Of a DNA stretch of 64,000 bases, positions 21,790 through 36,300 are shown piece after piece. Origin of the DNA: Ficedula albicollis. Taxonomy: Eukaryota; Chordata; Aves; Passeriformes; Muscicapidae. The notes beneath the pieces were generated by a model, which saw only the letters and a program-made list of their open reading frames with translations, was not told the DNA's origin and did no database searches. The stretch covers positions 28,989,749-29,053,748 of the forward strand of contig NC_021678.1 in the NCBI RefSeq assembly GCF_000247815.1. Direction: 5' to 3'. How positions within the stretch are numbered: position 1 is the first letter of the stretch; each line of letters starts with the position of its first letter. Both the position numbers and the translations under genes were made by a program.

Positions 21790-24700
21790 CTATTCAGAAG
21801 GAGCTAAGGAAAGCAACCTGTAGTGCACGCAGTCAGTCTCCTACTCACGGCACACTGCCCTTTCCAATCCTTCTCTTTTTCTCTCATCCAGGAAAGGAGA
21901 TTAAGGAAGATATATTTTTAGTGATTATCTTCAAGAGATTAGAACAGTATGTTTGATCAGGTGATTGTCATCTAAAACTATTGTAATCAGTTGAAACTCA
22001 TCCCCACAAATGCAAAAATCAGAAACAAAACCAAAGAGAGTATCTGAAAATCAGATTAATATTCAGGACAAGAGAAAGAACATAACTGAGTTACATAAGC
22101 GGATTAGTTTAAAATCAAAAAACCTTGCTGTGTCAGAAATCTTATTATAGAAGAATCATCATCATCATCATCGTAAGCCACAAATGCACATCTGTGCATT
22201 TAATCTAGCACAGCCCTCTTCCAAGCCAGGTCTGTCCATGTGCTATGGAGAAAAGGCTGTAGCAAAGGTAGAGCACGTTGGTCCTCCCTTTTTAGGAATG
22301 CCCAAGCACTGGCTGGCACTACTTCATAAGCAGATTTCTTCAGAGAAATCCTTTCTGCAGCTTTCACTGCCTATTGCAAACAAAAGCACTTAAGCTTTCC
22401 CCTAACCATTAAGGATTGGTTTGCTCCTGCTCTTCCTCTCCACCTTCCTGTGGAGCTGACAGCAGAGGCTTTGCAGACACTGCGCCAGCCCCTCCTGCTT
22501 CACCTACAAGAAGTATTTACATTAATCCAATTCCAGTGACTTGCTAATCTAATCATCTAATGAATATTTCTCCCTGGGTAAAGGCAGAGTTAATCATCAA
22601 CAGGGCACTGGAAAGTCACAGGAAATTCCTAAGTGAAAGAGATTTAAAAAAAACCCCAAACCAACAACATTCATCATCTGTAAGAGAAAGTCACAGGTAG
22701 ACCCTGGACCTGGACATGCTCAGAGGCAACTTCAGACTCTCTACTCTCATGCACAGAGACAACTGTGCAATCCAGCCAGTGTCTGGCCCAGACTTTCAAC
22801 TCCCCTTAACACAGAGAAGTGAGCTGCAGCTGCAAAATGACCTGGTGTAATCATTGCACTGCTTCCAGTAAGGCTTTTTTAAATTAGAAGGTGACAAAAA
22901 CTCTACAAATAGACTTACTGAGCACAGTGAGAAACTGTCACTTAATTCTCCCTCAAAACTCAGAGCTCAAGTACTAACTCCAGATAGGGATAGGCTTAGA
23001 AGAGAAGACTGCCTTATTTCCTGTTTCAAAGAATAAATACCATCTCATAAATCCAGACTTTGATCATATATTATTACATATCTCCTATGAGGTCAATTAC
23101 TTTATATTTTTCAAGTAGTATAACTTTTTTATCATCTTGAAAACAGGTATCCAATCACAGTTCACCTTAAACAGCCATACTCCTGGATTTTCTAATCAAT
23201 GGAGAACACAGTAAGAAAAGACAGAATAAATCTGTACTAATTTTAATGGGAAGATGCTAATTTACATTTGAGGAAGAGATGGCTCAATAAATATAGCAAC
23301 TCCAGTTCTGCCTTAGAGTATCTTGTATCAGATCAGAGATCTCAGCAAATGGTGTGTTTTAAGCATTACTCCTAGGAAATGAAGTTTTGCAGCAATTTTT
23401 CATTCTCTCCCAGATTTCTCAACCTACTGACCTGCACACCACAGCCCCTCAGTGGAAGAGGCAGCTCTGAAAATGCAAAAGCTTCTATCAGTGAGGGTGG
23501 ATCTCCATTCAGAGCTTAAAGCAGAGGGGTGAGTCACAGCAGAGGCTGGATGAGTCAACACAAGGATCTCTCAGTCTGACGGTGTCATTTGTTGCTGGGT
23601 AATCGGGGAAGGATGTTGACATCTGACAACAGCAGTGCCAACCAGCCAGCCCCACTGACACGTCAAGGGGGACTTTGCTCTTTGAATTGAGGCAAATACA
23701 CATTGCCCAGACATTAACTCTGCTGCAGAAGTCAATCCTCAGAGAGCAGAAAGGTGAGCCTTGCAGAAACTCTTCCAACTGTGGCAACATTTGCTAAAGC
23801 TTGGCTGCCTAATACCCAGAAGAAAAGTCAGTCCTTACACTGGAGTTTGAACATACTGGTTTAAGGGTGACTCCCCATTTTCTGCTGTGTCCATGCTGAT
23901 TCCAACCTCCAGCTCTGTTCACCAAGACATTCATTACACCAGCTCCTGCAGTAAGAACTGAAGCAGGATGACCTATATATCCACTACAGAAGCACTCAGC
24001 CTGTGACCACTGCAGATGATCAGCAGATGACCACTATCTGATAATCTATCCAACAGTGCAGCACAATCCAGTGTCCTTCCACCACCAAACACATGGGACT
24101 GGTGCAGGACAATGGATCAGGATTTAGTAACCATAATATATCACTGCAGAAACATCCTGCTTACTTAAAAATAAGATCTTCCTTTCCCTGAGACAGACTT
24201 CTCTACTGCTGCCCCTTTCCAGCCCTGGCTATTGCTGTCACTGTCTGAGAACTGAACCTTCAAAAACCCCATGCCAGCTGCTGCTTAATAACACAGAGCA
24301 ATATGATGTTTTGTATAGTTCATTTTTTTAAAGTAATATTTGTCTTCCAAGCCTCAGTCCTGTCAATACGTAATACAAAGGGACAAGCAGTAGAAATAAG
24401 CAAAACAAGAGCAGGAAGCATCACAGTGTCTTCCCAGTCAGATAAAGGACTGTTTGTGTCCAAGGCAAAGGACAAGGCCTGAGCCAGCCTTTTACAACAG
24501 TTAATAAACACTGGGATTTAGCCTCAGTCTAAATCAAGAAGACAATGGCAATCTCCTACCACTTAAGTCAAGGACTCAATTAAGGAGAAAAGATTGATTT
24601 CTTATATTCTTGCTGAAAAGAAAAGAAAAAGGCAGGAATCACAGGGGCACAACCCTGTCCTTATGTTTCGTGAAAGAAAGTCTCAGGAATCCAGGGCACT

Positions 24701-26447
24701 CAACTCAGAACTAGTGTTGAGGAAACATTCTCAGGATCTGCCAAGTAGCAAAACCTGTTTAAATCACTGCCAATTCAAAGCCATGTCTAATCCAAGTAGT
24801 CAGTGCTGGGATCTCAAGCTTTCACAGAGCACAGTGTGAGGTATGGGCACTTTCCAGACTGACAGTTTTCACAGGGGGCTGGCTGGATAGGAGACAGGAA
24901 TTATGCAGAATAGCTACTTTAAATATTTTATCTCATTTCCAACTTTATAAATATTTTATTTACAAATATTTCCAGCTGCCTCAAGACCATTTCTCATTCA
25001 ATTCCCTCTGAATTCACCACACCAATTGGCTGCCTGGATGATAAAAATACATGCATGTTTCATATGCATCCAGGAATAGAAGCATCTCTACTAATACTCC
25101 AAGAACAGAAGTAACAAAAAAAATTTGACTGCAATCCACAAAGAAATTAAAAAACAGAATAGCAAGCAGTGAATAATAGTAAAGACCAGACACCAAGGGC
25201 TAAATACATGGAAGAGGAAATATCCCTGCATGTTTCAGAGAAACATTGAGGATTAAACTTGCCCTTCAGCTGAAATGTGTAGTGCACTAATGCTGTCTTA
25301 ATTTCTTCTGTCTTCAGAGTTAAACTTCTAGCAAATGCATTTCAGTGTGACTTTAGTCTTGCATTGAAAGCAATAAACAGCCCAATCAGAAACCCAAGAA
25401 AGTGAAGTCAGTCACACTAGTTCAGCAAAATATAGCTGAAAAAAAAATCAAAACAAAAATACAGTAAACAAGGTAAAACAAAACTAAATTTTCCTTTTCC
25501 CTCATCATGCCACTTCAGAAGGTAGATAGCCCCAAATAATGTTTCATGCATGTGTCCAAGCCAAAAGGATTATCAGGATTACCTTCTCCAAATAAGAATT
25601 CTCAAAGATATTGAGAGTAAGGAGAGGAAAAAAGGGCCTTCATCTAAATGAAAAATGAATAAGTACCCCACCTACTTTTACCATGAAATATAGTTACCCA
25701 AGCAATAAAACAACTAAACCAGTAAATGACAGCAAAAAAAAAAAAAAAGAAAAAAAAATCCAGCATTCAAATACACACACAAAAAAGAAGGAAAACTTTA
25801 GTTGTGGTAAAATTATTCCCCATATTCAGCTTTTTCACTTTCGACACCCACTATTTACTTACTCAAGACTACAGGCTAATGTGCAAACATTCAGCTATTT
25901 ACTGTAAACTTGAGGAAACATTTCATCCACATAATGAAGACCAAAAAACCCACATGCACATGTTAATTTCTTTACCCAAGTGTCCAAAACAGGCAGTCAT
26001 CTTCTGGGCATACTGACAGAAGCCCTTCACCCCACAGGGTTCCTCACCCAGGACCTGCTCACCCATGGCTTCAGCAGGAGCTGCCTCTCTCTGCAAAGTC
26101 AACCAACTACTGCTTGTTTAAGGCTGATAAAAGAACAGATCTTCCTCTTCCAATTTATCACCATTAATAATTCAGGTACTACATAAAATTTGCTGAGCTT
26201 TAAATACCGGTAGTGCAAAGCTATTTTGTGGCTTTTGAAGCAATCATGTTTTAGTCCTTAAAAAGTAACTCAGCTATTATATTCTGATAGTTTACAGAAA
26301 TTATTTTCAAATGGAAACAAAATCCATTCCCTTGATGCACAAGAGGAAATTTTTGGGGGATTTTGCTCAGGTCAGAGAGACATTTAAATATGCCCCTAGC
26401 TTAAACCCAGAAACAGACTTACCACCACTACTAAAATGTGTTATTAT
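21790..26447. other. Intron- or intergenic-like stretch, nothing recognised
   Basis: AT-rich, with a short (ATC)n tract at 22154-22172 and A-runs near 25735-25757. No repeat family recognised; the 60-96 codon frames lack coding character. Further upstream exons of the minus-strand gene should lie in or beyond this stretch, but none could be identified with confidence. Confidence 0.4.
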
Positions 26448-26673
26448 GTACTCATTAGTGTTTTCACCAATGATATGGACAGTGGGATCAAGTGCCCAGA
26501 GAGGTGGTGGATGTTCCATCCATGGAAACATTCAAGGCCAGGTTGGATCAGGCTCTGAGCAACCTGATGTAGTGGAAGATGTCCCTGCTCATTGCAGAAG
26601 GGTTTGACTGGAGGGTCATTAATGGTTCCTCCCAACCCAAATCTAACCCTTAGAATTCTATGATTCCGTGATA
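26448..26673 (+). mobile_element. CR1 LINE with internal deletion (RT piece fused to 3' end)
   Basis: 26448-26494 reads GTGTTTTCACCAATGATATGG then ACAGTGGGATCAAGTG, the CR1 reverse-transcriptase block encoding F-(T/I)-N-D-M-D-S-G-I-K. It switches at about 26494 to CCCAGAGAGGTGGTGGATG, then CATTCAAGGCCAGGTTGGAT, GAGCAACCTG, TAGTGGAAGATGTCCCTGC and CAACCC...ATTCTATGATTCCGTGATA, which is the 3' UTR and tail. In full-length CR1 these blocks are several hundred bases apart, so the copy lost its middle. Confidence 0.85.
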
Positions 26674-29600
26674 CTCCTGCAAGCAGGCACGTCCACTGCT
26701 ACAAGAACACCACTAGTTCATCACATACTACCATGCCCCACTGCCCAGTGCATCTTCTGGGGACTCAAAACCCCAACAGAGCCCAGGTACAAACACCACT
26801 GTGTTTTCTGGCAACTTCCAGCACACTACATCTCAGAAGAGCTAAGGCACCAGAGCCAGGAGTAACAGGAACAGGGTATTTTCTCAGCTCACTCATTGGA
26901 GCATGAGGCCCATCTAATCTTGTTCTTATCCTGGCTGAGAAGAAAACACACAAGAGCTGACTCAGCAGTCCTGCTGCCAGACAGCTGCAGTGGCCACACA
27001 TACCTGTCTCTGTTCTGCTCATCTAAGGAAATTCACTACCAATCACACCAATGTCAATGACATCTGCTTAGCTAAATACTGCAGAATGGCTTTGGCTGTA
27101 CTCTCTTGAGTCAGGTGGTGACCACCAGCGAAGAACAGGCATTCCACACATGCAAATATGCTCCTGGTACACTACACTTGTTTTCTGTCCATTCACTTAA
27201 CACCTGCTGCTTCTTCACTGAGACCATATCCACTTATGAAAAAACATTTAAGAGAGCTCATATAAGTATTGCTGATGGCCATATGAAGCACTCAGCAGAC
27301 ACTTCAAAGAGAGATCCATGCTAGTACATCTAGATGCAAATTTTATTCACAACAGATTGAAAAGCCTAGTTACTAATATTTAGTATGGCTTCCTAGATAC
27401 GAATATTTATTATTACTTGAAGAGTTTGCTGTCTAGACAGGCATAAGATATAGTTTAAATACATGGGGCTTTGGTATCTCTTATTGTGATAAAGGCTATG
27501 AAGAACCTGCAGAGGTAGGAATTCTACCAAGTTAGTTTACTGGTTTGAACCCACATAAGGTTCTCTAAGGTAAGCTGGACTACTGCCTGCAGCAGGAGGA
27601 ACAGAAAGACCACAAAGCCACAAGGCTTCTCTTGTCTGGAAAAAAAAAAAGAGTGACTAACTGAAAAGGGCTAATTCACGTTAAAATGGTACCAAAGGTA
27701 AAAGGATCTGTGTTATAACTCAGCTGAGCAACATAATTAAGCATGAGTGTCCCATACAGGCTTCTTATCAAGCTGCCACATGACATTTTTTTCCACTGCT
27801 TTTATAACTGACCTTTAGGTAATAATTAGCCAAACTCCACCAAATGCCTGTTTCTGCAGCATACATATGCAAATTCAAGAACAGTTACAAAATCTGCCCA
27901 GCCCATGAAGTCTGTGAATGTCTGTGTGAAAGGACAGTATCAAGTTCAACTCTGAATGGTGTGTAGCTACATTTGTATCTAAAGAGTCAAACTTCTGCTC
28001 TTTGAAAAACCACCTGGGGATCTCTCCAGGTGGCACACTGAAAATCAGACCTGCTTTATATATCCACAGCAAGATCTGCATGCACAAGCCATTCTGTTAA
28101 ACTAACTTGGAAATAGAAAAGCAAATGTTATTTTATGTATTGGTTTCTTGGTATTCATTCCAAAACACACATGAAACATCACTTTGCCCTTTATTCTCCT
28201 GTTACAATTTGTAACCAAGAAAAAACACAAGAGAAAACACAACTGCACTTCTATCTCAGACTTAACTAAAACCACACTGTGACAATTTCCTTTCCCAACT
28301 GATGACATTTGCAAAATCTTTCAGCTGAATTAAAGCATTGTGCTCAGCTTCCTGTTATCAACTATGTATGATAACTTCCATGGCACATGAGCCTTTGGTA
28401 ACAAAAGCCCAGCTTTGCAGAGCATTGTAACGCTGGACAGGCAGCACAACAATTGGGAATGCTTTTCCCTTTGCTCTATGCTCAGAAACTGAATCTGACT
28501 CGTTTCCCCCATCCCCAACAACCACCAAGTTTATCCTTCAGTGAAGCAGCGAGCAGAAAGATTAAACAAACAAAAATAACTAAACAATATGATTGAGATT
28601 ACATCTAATGATCTTTTTTCTTGGACAAAGGAGAGCAACACGAGCCATCTACTTTCATGTGAAATTATTAGCTGGGCTGAAATAGGACAATGAAAAACAG
28701 AACCTAGAAAAATCAATCACCAAATGAAATATTTAAATTACATTAGGGAAAAAAGCCCTAATAATGTTAGCTAATAATGTACTGTCTACTACCTCTGGAA
28801 GCCTTAACATAGGATTTGGGAAAAATGCTGTCTCTGCACTCCCACAGACTTGCTGTTCATCCCTGAGCCATTCCCTTAATCTCTTTCATTGTATTTTCCC
28901 CTATCACTTTCACCCTCACAAGGGATTTGTAACAATAGGTACATTAAAGACTGAAGTTTTCAGATTCTGTGATAATGGAAACTATAGAAGTACCACAGAT
29001 GATAACACTAGGGACTAACTGGTCAGCATTAAAAAAAGAGGTCATGTAAAGCACAGCTGAGTGCTTCTCCTTGATCTTCATTACATTCCAACTTCATTCA
29101 TATTTCTCAAAGATTTTCCAATAGATTGCATCCCTTATTTAACACTAAAAGTGTTTTCCACAGAAAACCAAGTTATCAAGAAAGGCAAAGAGTTAATTCT
29201 GTACATTTTCTCCAATCTGAAAATTCAATTTTTAGTTATTCTCCCCCAAACAAGCGGAATCACTGTTACTGTGGCTGCTGTGAGTAGAAGAGTTATCAGG
29301 TTATGACAATAGACCTGATTCAACTAAAATATATTTACCTTACTTTATCCATTCCAATGTTTATTTTGGAATAGTCATGGGGAAAAAAAATCTCTGTTCA
29401 CATCTATTTTCAGACATAAAATAACAGTGTGTGCATTAATGGATCTGCCTATTGCATTATTAGAAGATGAGGTGGCTCAGCATTTTATTTCCTGGCAGCA
29501 CAAGGCTAATCTATTGATCTACAATGTCAAGAACACTGCACTATGGATTCTTGCACAAACCCAATCCTTTTTACTTACACATAGAAAAAAAGCCAAGTGT

Positions 29601-32600
29601 AATTGCTGACAACTGATGCAATTTCATAAGGAAGATCTAGTGAAAGCTATATGAAATATAAATACAAAAACTGCTGCACTCCCAAGACTCTGTATAATTG
29701 ACTCAACAACACAATCCAAGCGCTTGCCTATCCCAAAGTTTATAAAAAATCCCATGACTTCTGTGAGGCTGAGCTCTATGCTTGAAGTCAAAGAGGTGCC
29801 TAAGCCACTCTAGGGAACAATTAGCCAAAAGGATCCTGGCAGAAGCTGGCAGTCCTTCAGATCTTCAGTAGGAGCTTTTTTTCTACTCCTCAGCAATGTT
29901 TAGGTGTCTTTTATTTCAACAGAGCAAAGACTTTCAAGATAAATGTAATTCCTTTAATCATACTCTTTTCTTTACTTTTCCTTTCTTGAACTTTGACTTT
30001 TTTTTCCAGCTGAGAGAAGAAGCTCCTTGTAACATCCTTTTCACAGTAGACTTCACAGTAACTGAGACAGAAATATGTTGGGAAGCAGAGAGATCAAAGT
30101 TGAAACCTCAGAGATCTTTCATTCCTCAGTTTATTTCCTGTACCTTTGTAAAGAGTGACGTGTTACAAGCATGACATCAAAGAAGAACCACTCCCCTTGT
30201 TATGCACTGAAATAAACTGGATATCATTACACTCTCTTCTGACATGTCACATAATTACAGAAACACACAGTAACTTTATTCAAACGCTGAATTTGGGTAA
30301 AGAATTACATCAGAAGAAAGTCTTCTCTAGATCACTGCAGGGCTTCCTAAACATCTTAGTTTAACTTTATCCATTGTCTCCTAACACTGGATCTTCTGCA
30401 GTAAATGTAGCACCAGCACACATGATCATAAAAATTAAGTATTTCTCTTGCTGCATCCAACTCTCAAATTCTCCAACATCAAAGCCATTCTCAGAGTGTG
30501 GCATGACTCTAAAAGGAGAACTCCTGCAGTCACACTGCCCTCTTGTAGTGAAACTCAAAAAGAGAGTCCTTCTTTGTACTATAAAGACTAATTTAAACCC
30601 CTACCAGAAGTCAGTAAAAACTGTTTGTCAATGTCCATCACAGCTAAGAATAGGAGGTTACCTTTCTATATAGGGGAAAGTACGGCACTGCTACAGGATG
30701 CCAGCAATGACATCAGATCAGTTCATCCACTGCCAGCATTCCTCATAAAAGCAGCTTTAAATATGCTGTGTTGGCTAACCTTTGTTTTCTAATTAAATAA
30801 ATCCTACTGCACTGTTGAACCCTTCCTCTTGTGGTCAGCACTATCTTCTGGTTAAATCAGCTGCACACACACACAAGTGATCAAGAGCCATGTTAAAACT
30901 AAGAAATTGTCAGTTAAGCAAAATTATCACTCTGTGAGCAGCTCACTTCTCTCAAAGGGATCACATTCTGTACAGGCAAAAATGAGGCGAGGACACATCT
31001 GAAAATACATTAATGGGACAGAAAAAAACTTGGAATTTGTTTCCATTTATTAGTGGCAGGAAATTACATATAGCATATGCCAACTAGTATTTGATAAAGA
31101 GAGATTTTAATCCCCTTGGGTTATTTCATAGCTACACAAACATGTTGCTTGTATTTTACTGATAGTTTAGTGGAATTCCTTGACCAAGGGCTGTAATCCA
31201 GCACCATCAGGAAAAGCAGCAGTTAGAGAAACACAGAAAACTTCCAGAGCTGACAGTACATTGAAAAGGAGAAACATGCTCTTGATTTGACAACAGGTAC
31301 AGCTGGATTTGTTCTTTACCAGTGCCACTCAACACAGGACAAGCCATATCTTAGGATATTTCCCTGACATGTTCAATATTGTGAAGCTGTGCCTATCAAA
31401 TCATTTGAGAGTTATTCAAAGATAGCACAAAATCAAGAGTCTTGATCTTGCCGTGGTAGTGGAGGGCACTCACAATCTAGCAAGCTACAATTTTGAAAGA
31501 GGAAGTAGGAAACAAGGCCTTACAATAGTAGGAAAAATCATTCCAGTGATATCATAAATTACTGGAATGGTGAATGAGTCAAATGGAGCACCTAAAACAA
31601 CTGAAGACTATTTTGACTGCTTGACTGATATCTACCATAGTGTATTTGCAGCAATGATTTACTGCAGTATTTCTTCAGCAAGAATTTCTTGATGGGATCC
31701 TTCCACTCCATGACTAAATGCCATAAATTAACATGGGGTTTTTTTTAACATCTTATGTGTCATGAGCTACTAAGAAAAGTCATTTTTCCAGCAGCTGAAC
31801 TATAAACACAAGTGTAAGATTTCAATTAATTTTAAATTAATTGCAACTAGAATATAATGTAAAGTCAAGATGGCCTGGCGATCTTTGAGGGAGGATTTCT
31901 GCTGCATTCTTAGCCATCACCACAAGTCTCTGTACTTCCTGGTATTAAAAATACATTAAATATTGCATCTAGACAGTTACTTCATGAGATGCCTGGTTCT
32001 TCAGTTTCTGTAGAATGTAAACAACTATTAATAGTACATACTAGGAGGGTGGTTGGTTTGGGTTTTTTAAGTGTCAACACTCCCTCAGCCTAGAGCAAAA
32101 CTTAAGTTTCCTTTTATTTGTGTTGACGTTACCACTCTGGTATTTGTTTAATACACAGATTTACCACTGACACAAATCAATGACCAAAAAAAAAAAATCA
32201 TTTTTCCATGCAGTTCAGCTTCAAAAAACCTGCTGGTATTAATACTCTATAGGAATCTTCAACTTTTTCAGTCAGAGTTTTCCCTTGTTTGATTGAGAAT
32301 AGTTCTGCAATTAAGAATAGCTAAGCAACAACAAAAATAATTAAAGAAAGTAGGCAAACCAGCCAACCTGTCAGGTTGTGTGAATAAAAAGTGATTGATG
32401 AACTACTTCTTTAAGCAGCACTAAGCAAAATTTTCAGATGAATCAGTTAAAACAGGTGCTGATCACAACAGCGTTTATGAGTAGAAAACCTTATGTTATA
32501 AACATATGTTGTGCATATTTTCAGACTGAAACTAGTTGGCAGTTCCCAGTTATTTCCTTTTTAACTATGAATGAATTAGAAGTTAATGCACCATTTTGCA

Positions 32601-33285
32601 GTGGTTTTCTGTTTGTTACTGAGTTTTACTCCCAATATTTATGCTTTCTTTGAAATCCAGATCCTCACAGTACTGTTCCTGGAGTCAAGTAATTGATTCT
32701 GAACATGGAAAAAGTTTCAGTTCTCCTGCTGCTTACTGGGTTATCATCAGAATGAGGTCAAGCCTTCCACCTTGAAACAGACAGCTGACAAAGAGAATTA
32801 GGGGATCATTTGTCTAGCAGGAGAAAAGCCAGCCCATGAAACTCACTAAAAATGGAAGTCAAACTAACCAACCTGTTTTCATTACCAGCTTTAATGAAAT
32901 GACAAGCAATTATCTCTATATATATTAGATTTCAAGACAGCTTGACTCCCCTACTAATGCTGGGGAAGGGAAAGTGCAAATACCTACAGAGCAGCAGGGA
33001 GAAGGATCACTTGTCTCCCCTGTGCTTTCTCAGTGTGAATTCAATCACAAGTTTATCCACTAGGACCCAGCAGAGAGATTTCCATCCCCACCCAGACCAT
33101 CAGCACCAACCAAAGCAGGCAGAGGTACAAGCAAGGTTTTCCCAGTTCTCAATGTAGCTGGTCAGGAAGAGAGAACCAGAGATTCAGCCTGACTTCACTA
33201 TAATGAACCCCCACAGGACCAGGGGATCACATACTCACTTGATTAAATTCACATAATTATGTGGCAGTTTCCCACATCACAACAA
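26674..33285. other. Non-coding stretch, nothing recognised
   Basis: AT-rich. A pyrimidine tract and CAG at about 30011, followed by 54 open codons on the plus strand, was noted but has no convincing donor. Other frames here look random. Confidence 0.4.
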
Positions 33286-33393
33286 GATCACAGAATCACA
33301 GAAACATTAAATCATTTGGGTTGGAAAGGACCTCCAGGATCATGGAGTCCAACTGTTAACTCAGCACTAACCATGTCCCCAGGTGTCACATCT
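33286..33393 (-). mobile_element. CR1 LINE 3' fragment
   Basis: The plus strand reads GATCACAGAATCACAGAAAC, then TTTGGGTTGGAAAGGACCTC, GATCATGGAGTCCAACTGTT, AACTCAGCACTAACCATGTC and CCCAGGTGTCACATCT, the antisense of a young-type avian CR1 3' end. It is 5'-truncated after about 108 bp. Confidence 0.92.
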
Positions 33394-36300
33394 ATGAATA
33401 TACAGAAACAGCTGATTTTAACCAATTGCTATTGCATTCTACACTGCGGAGATAAATTCTTAACTAGTTATTAATTAATTAATATTAATTATAAATAAAT
33501 AAAGATAGTATTTTAAAAGCAAATTAGTAATGAAATAAGGAAGGAGAAAGGAATTTTGCACATCTAATTCAGCCCACATTGAGATAAAGAACAGAAATAA
33601 AACTTCTATATCTAAATTAACATTAGATTAGGTTAGGTGTTTGGCCTACAAAGATTAACTAGTAATGGAAAAAATAATTTTTTGTTACAGTTGGTAGAAA
33701 ACCTGAGTTGTATTTTTCTGTTGGTTTTTGGGTTTTTTTAAGGTAAAGTAACACTTTTCATAGAGAGGCGTACGCAATTCTTCAGTATGTCTACCTGTAC
33801 TTTTTTAATCTCCAGACCCTCAGAGGTAGATGATGTCTGGTTTTAAGAGACAAATACAGGATTAGACAATGCAAAGAAAACAGGACTTTACTTCTTTCAT
33901 CTCTAACCCCTGGAATCAAATGGGCACCCCAAGAGTTTATTCATTTGTCCAAGAATAACAGAGAGAGAAACTACCCATACTTGAGAAAAAATCTAAATAC
34001 ATCTATTTATGCTTATGCCTCTTTCCTCACCTTTATCTAAGACTGTGGTATAAAATAAGAGGAATGTTTACTAAGCAAACTAAGAGTTGCAGGGCTCTTG
34101 GATGCACTCTGTATCACCCACCACCAAAACTGTGCTGAATGTGCTCTAGGTGTGCAGGAGCAAAGTGCCTTGAGTTCATCTCCTTTCAGGTTGCTACACA
34201 TTGGCACCTTGTGCTGCACAGTCATACCTGAAGCAGGGAAAGGCAGCACACACCAGCAAGAGGCACTGAACAGCCACCCCTCCTGCCTGCTGTGCAGGGA
34301 CAGCAGCAGTGACAGGTGGCTGCAGGACAGACAAGAACTTGTAGGTGTGCTCAGTCAGCGACACACAGATTGCACAAGGCTTCCTGAGCTTAAACACCAA
34401 AGAAATCTGCCCTCAAAAGCACCCTAACACTGACAGGTTATCAGCTTTTCTTTCAAAGCATCAATTAGCAATACTCTGAACTCTTATGCCACCTGCCACT
34501 ACAGAACTCTAAAACCTCTTTTTGCAGAACTCACCCCACAGCAACAGCATGCTGTCATCATCTTTAGCTAGAAGATGGGAAACTTCAAAAGACAGCAGTG
34601 ATTAATCTCTTACAAAAATACACACGGAATAAAAAAAGCCGGATAATAAATAAAAAAAGCTGGATAAAAAGACTGTTTCATTCCACTGAGTTGTGCTCTG
34701 CTCCCTATGCTCAGATATCCATTCCAGAGGAGCAGCACATGGGTACATGCACACACTGTTCAGCCAAGTAACAAAGTCCACTGTTCATAAAACACACCAG
34801 GCTGGGGAGGTGTTTAACTCTTAAATCAGTAAAGAAAAACAAACTGAAATAAATAAAATGCTTTTCTTATCAGAAAGATCCCAATTTCAGTCCAACACAA
34901 ATTCCTCAGCCTGATTCCCTCTGTAAATCCAAGAACCAATGTCCTGTGGATGGCTTAACCTGTCATTTATCATTAGGGATTTCCATAGCAGAGCAATAGT
35001 CCGGGACAAACCTTTGCCGTTTGCAGAGCTCTGATGTATTTCCAGTTCCATTTGTGCTCTCAGGCAGTTTTGCTCCTGCACCTCCAAAGCTACAGCCTCG
35101 CAGAGAACGGATGGCAAGCTGGAGGAACAAGTGTGAGCCCTCAGAGGTGGCTCACTCTCTGGCTCCACTCCGACTATTTCCTGGGTTGAACAGTATGAAA
35201 GGGAGTGGCCCAAGCAGAATAGGTGTGTCTGTGTTCCCAGTTTAAAGGAAGAGTGAGTATTTTCCTCTAGATATTATTCCATTACTAATTGAGATCTTGG
35301 TATGCTGTCTTTCAAACAATGACACGCCTTAATGTTCTGACCATCTCAAATCAGCTAAAAATTATTGATAACTTTCTTTTTCATACAAAAGGATCCTAAG
35401 CAGCAGCCTTAAAGGTTGACTGCAACCAGAGTTGATTTTGTCCTGAGACTGTTTTCTGTCTATTTTACTCTGCATCTCATCTCCACTACATAAAACTCCA
35501 GTGTTTTATGGCTATACTGCACCTAAACAAAGGAGGAAGAGCCTGTGAAAGAAACAGTTATCCATTTTCACACACACTCAGAATAGGGAAAACTGAAGTT
35601 GCAGGCATCTTCCCTCTGTTCCCACTGCACCCATCCCGGACAGAGGCAATTAGGCTGACTGTAAGTGCAGACTTCCAGGCATTTCCTTCTACGCAGTTGC
35701 ACAAACCAGAGACAAACTGTTCCTTGAGCAGCTGAATTAATGAATCTTTTTGTTCTGATTGATTTGCGTCCAACATCCTCAACACCCATCGGGTTTGCCC
35801 TACCTCCTTGGAACATCCTCTTGGCAATACCATCCCCAGAATTACTTCCAGTTCCTTTCCACTTGTCTGCTTTCCCAGTTCCTTTCCATGTCCATTAAAT
35901 CATCCACAGAACCCTTAAGCTGTCTCCTTTAACTGCTTCAAATTCTTTCTGAATTTCTGCTCACACCTCCTGAGCTGCACATTCTCTTCGTTTATGCTTT
36001 CCCCCCTGGACCCACACTAATGGTTAGTACCTTTAAGTTCTATTGCCCTGGAAGAGGGAGAGAGGGAAGACTGAAAGAGAAGTTGTTTAACCCTCATCCT
36101 AGGAAATTTCACTGAAAAGCAGCCAAGCACAAGGTGCAGAAACTGACAATTTGCAACCTGAAGCCCTCTCTAGAATAAACATACTCCCCTCTGTACATTA
36201 TTATGGACTGAGAGATGCTGCTGAAACAAGAATTCCATTTTATCACTGAGATTTCACTTCAGACAACAAAAAATTATCACTTGTCCTCGAAACATGAATG

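Noticed and set aside
26034..26092. Minus-strand segment with GCCATGG start context and a strong GTGAGG donor
   Set aside because: Two frames are open over a short length, the acceptor is mediocre, and nothing links it to the exon chain.
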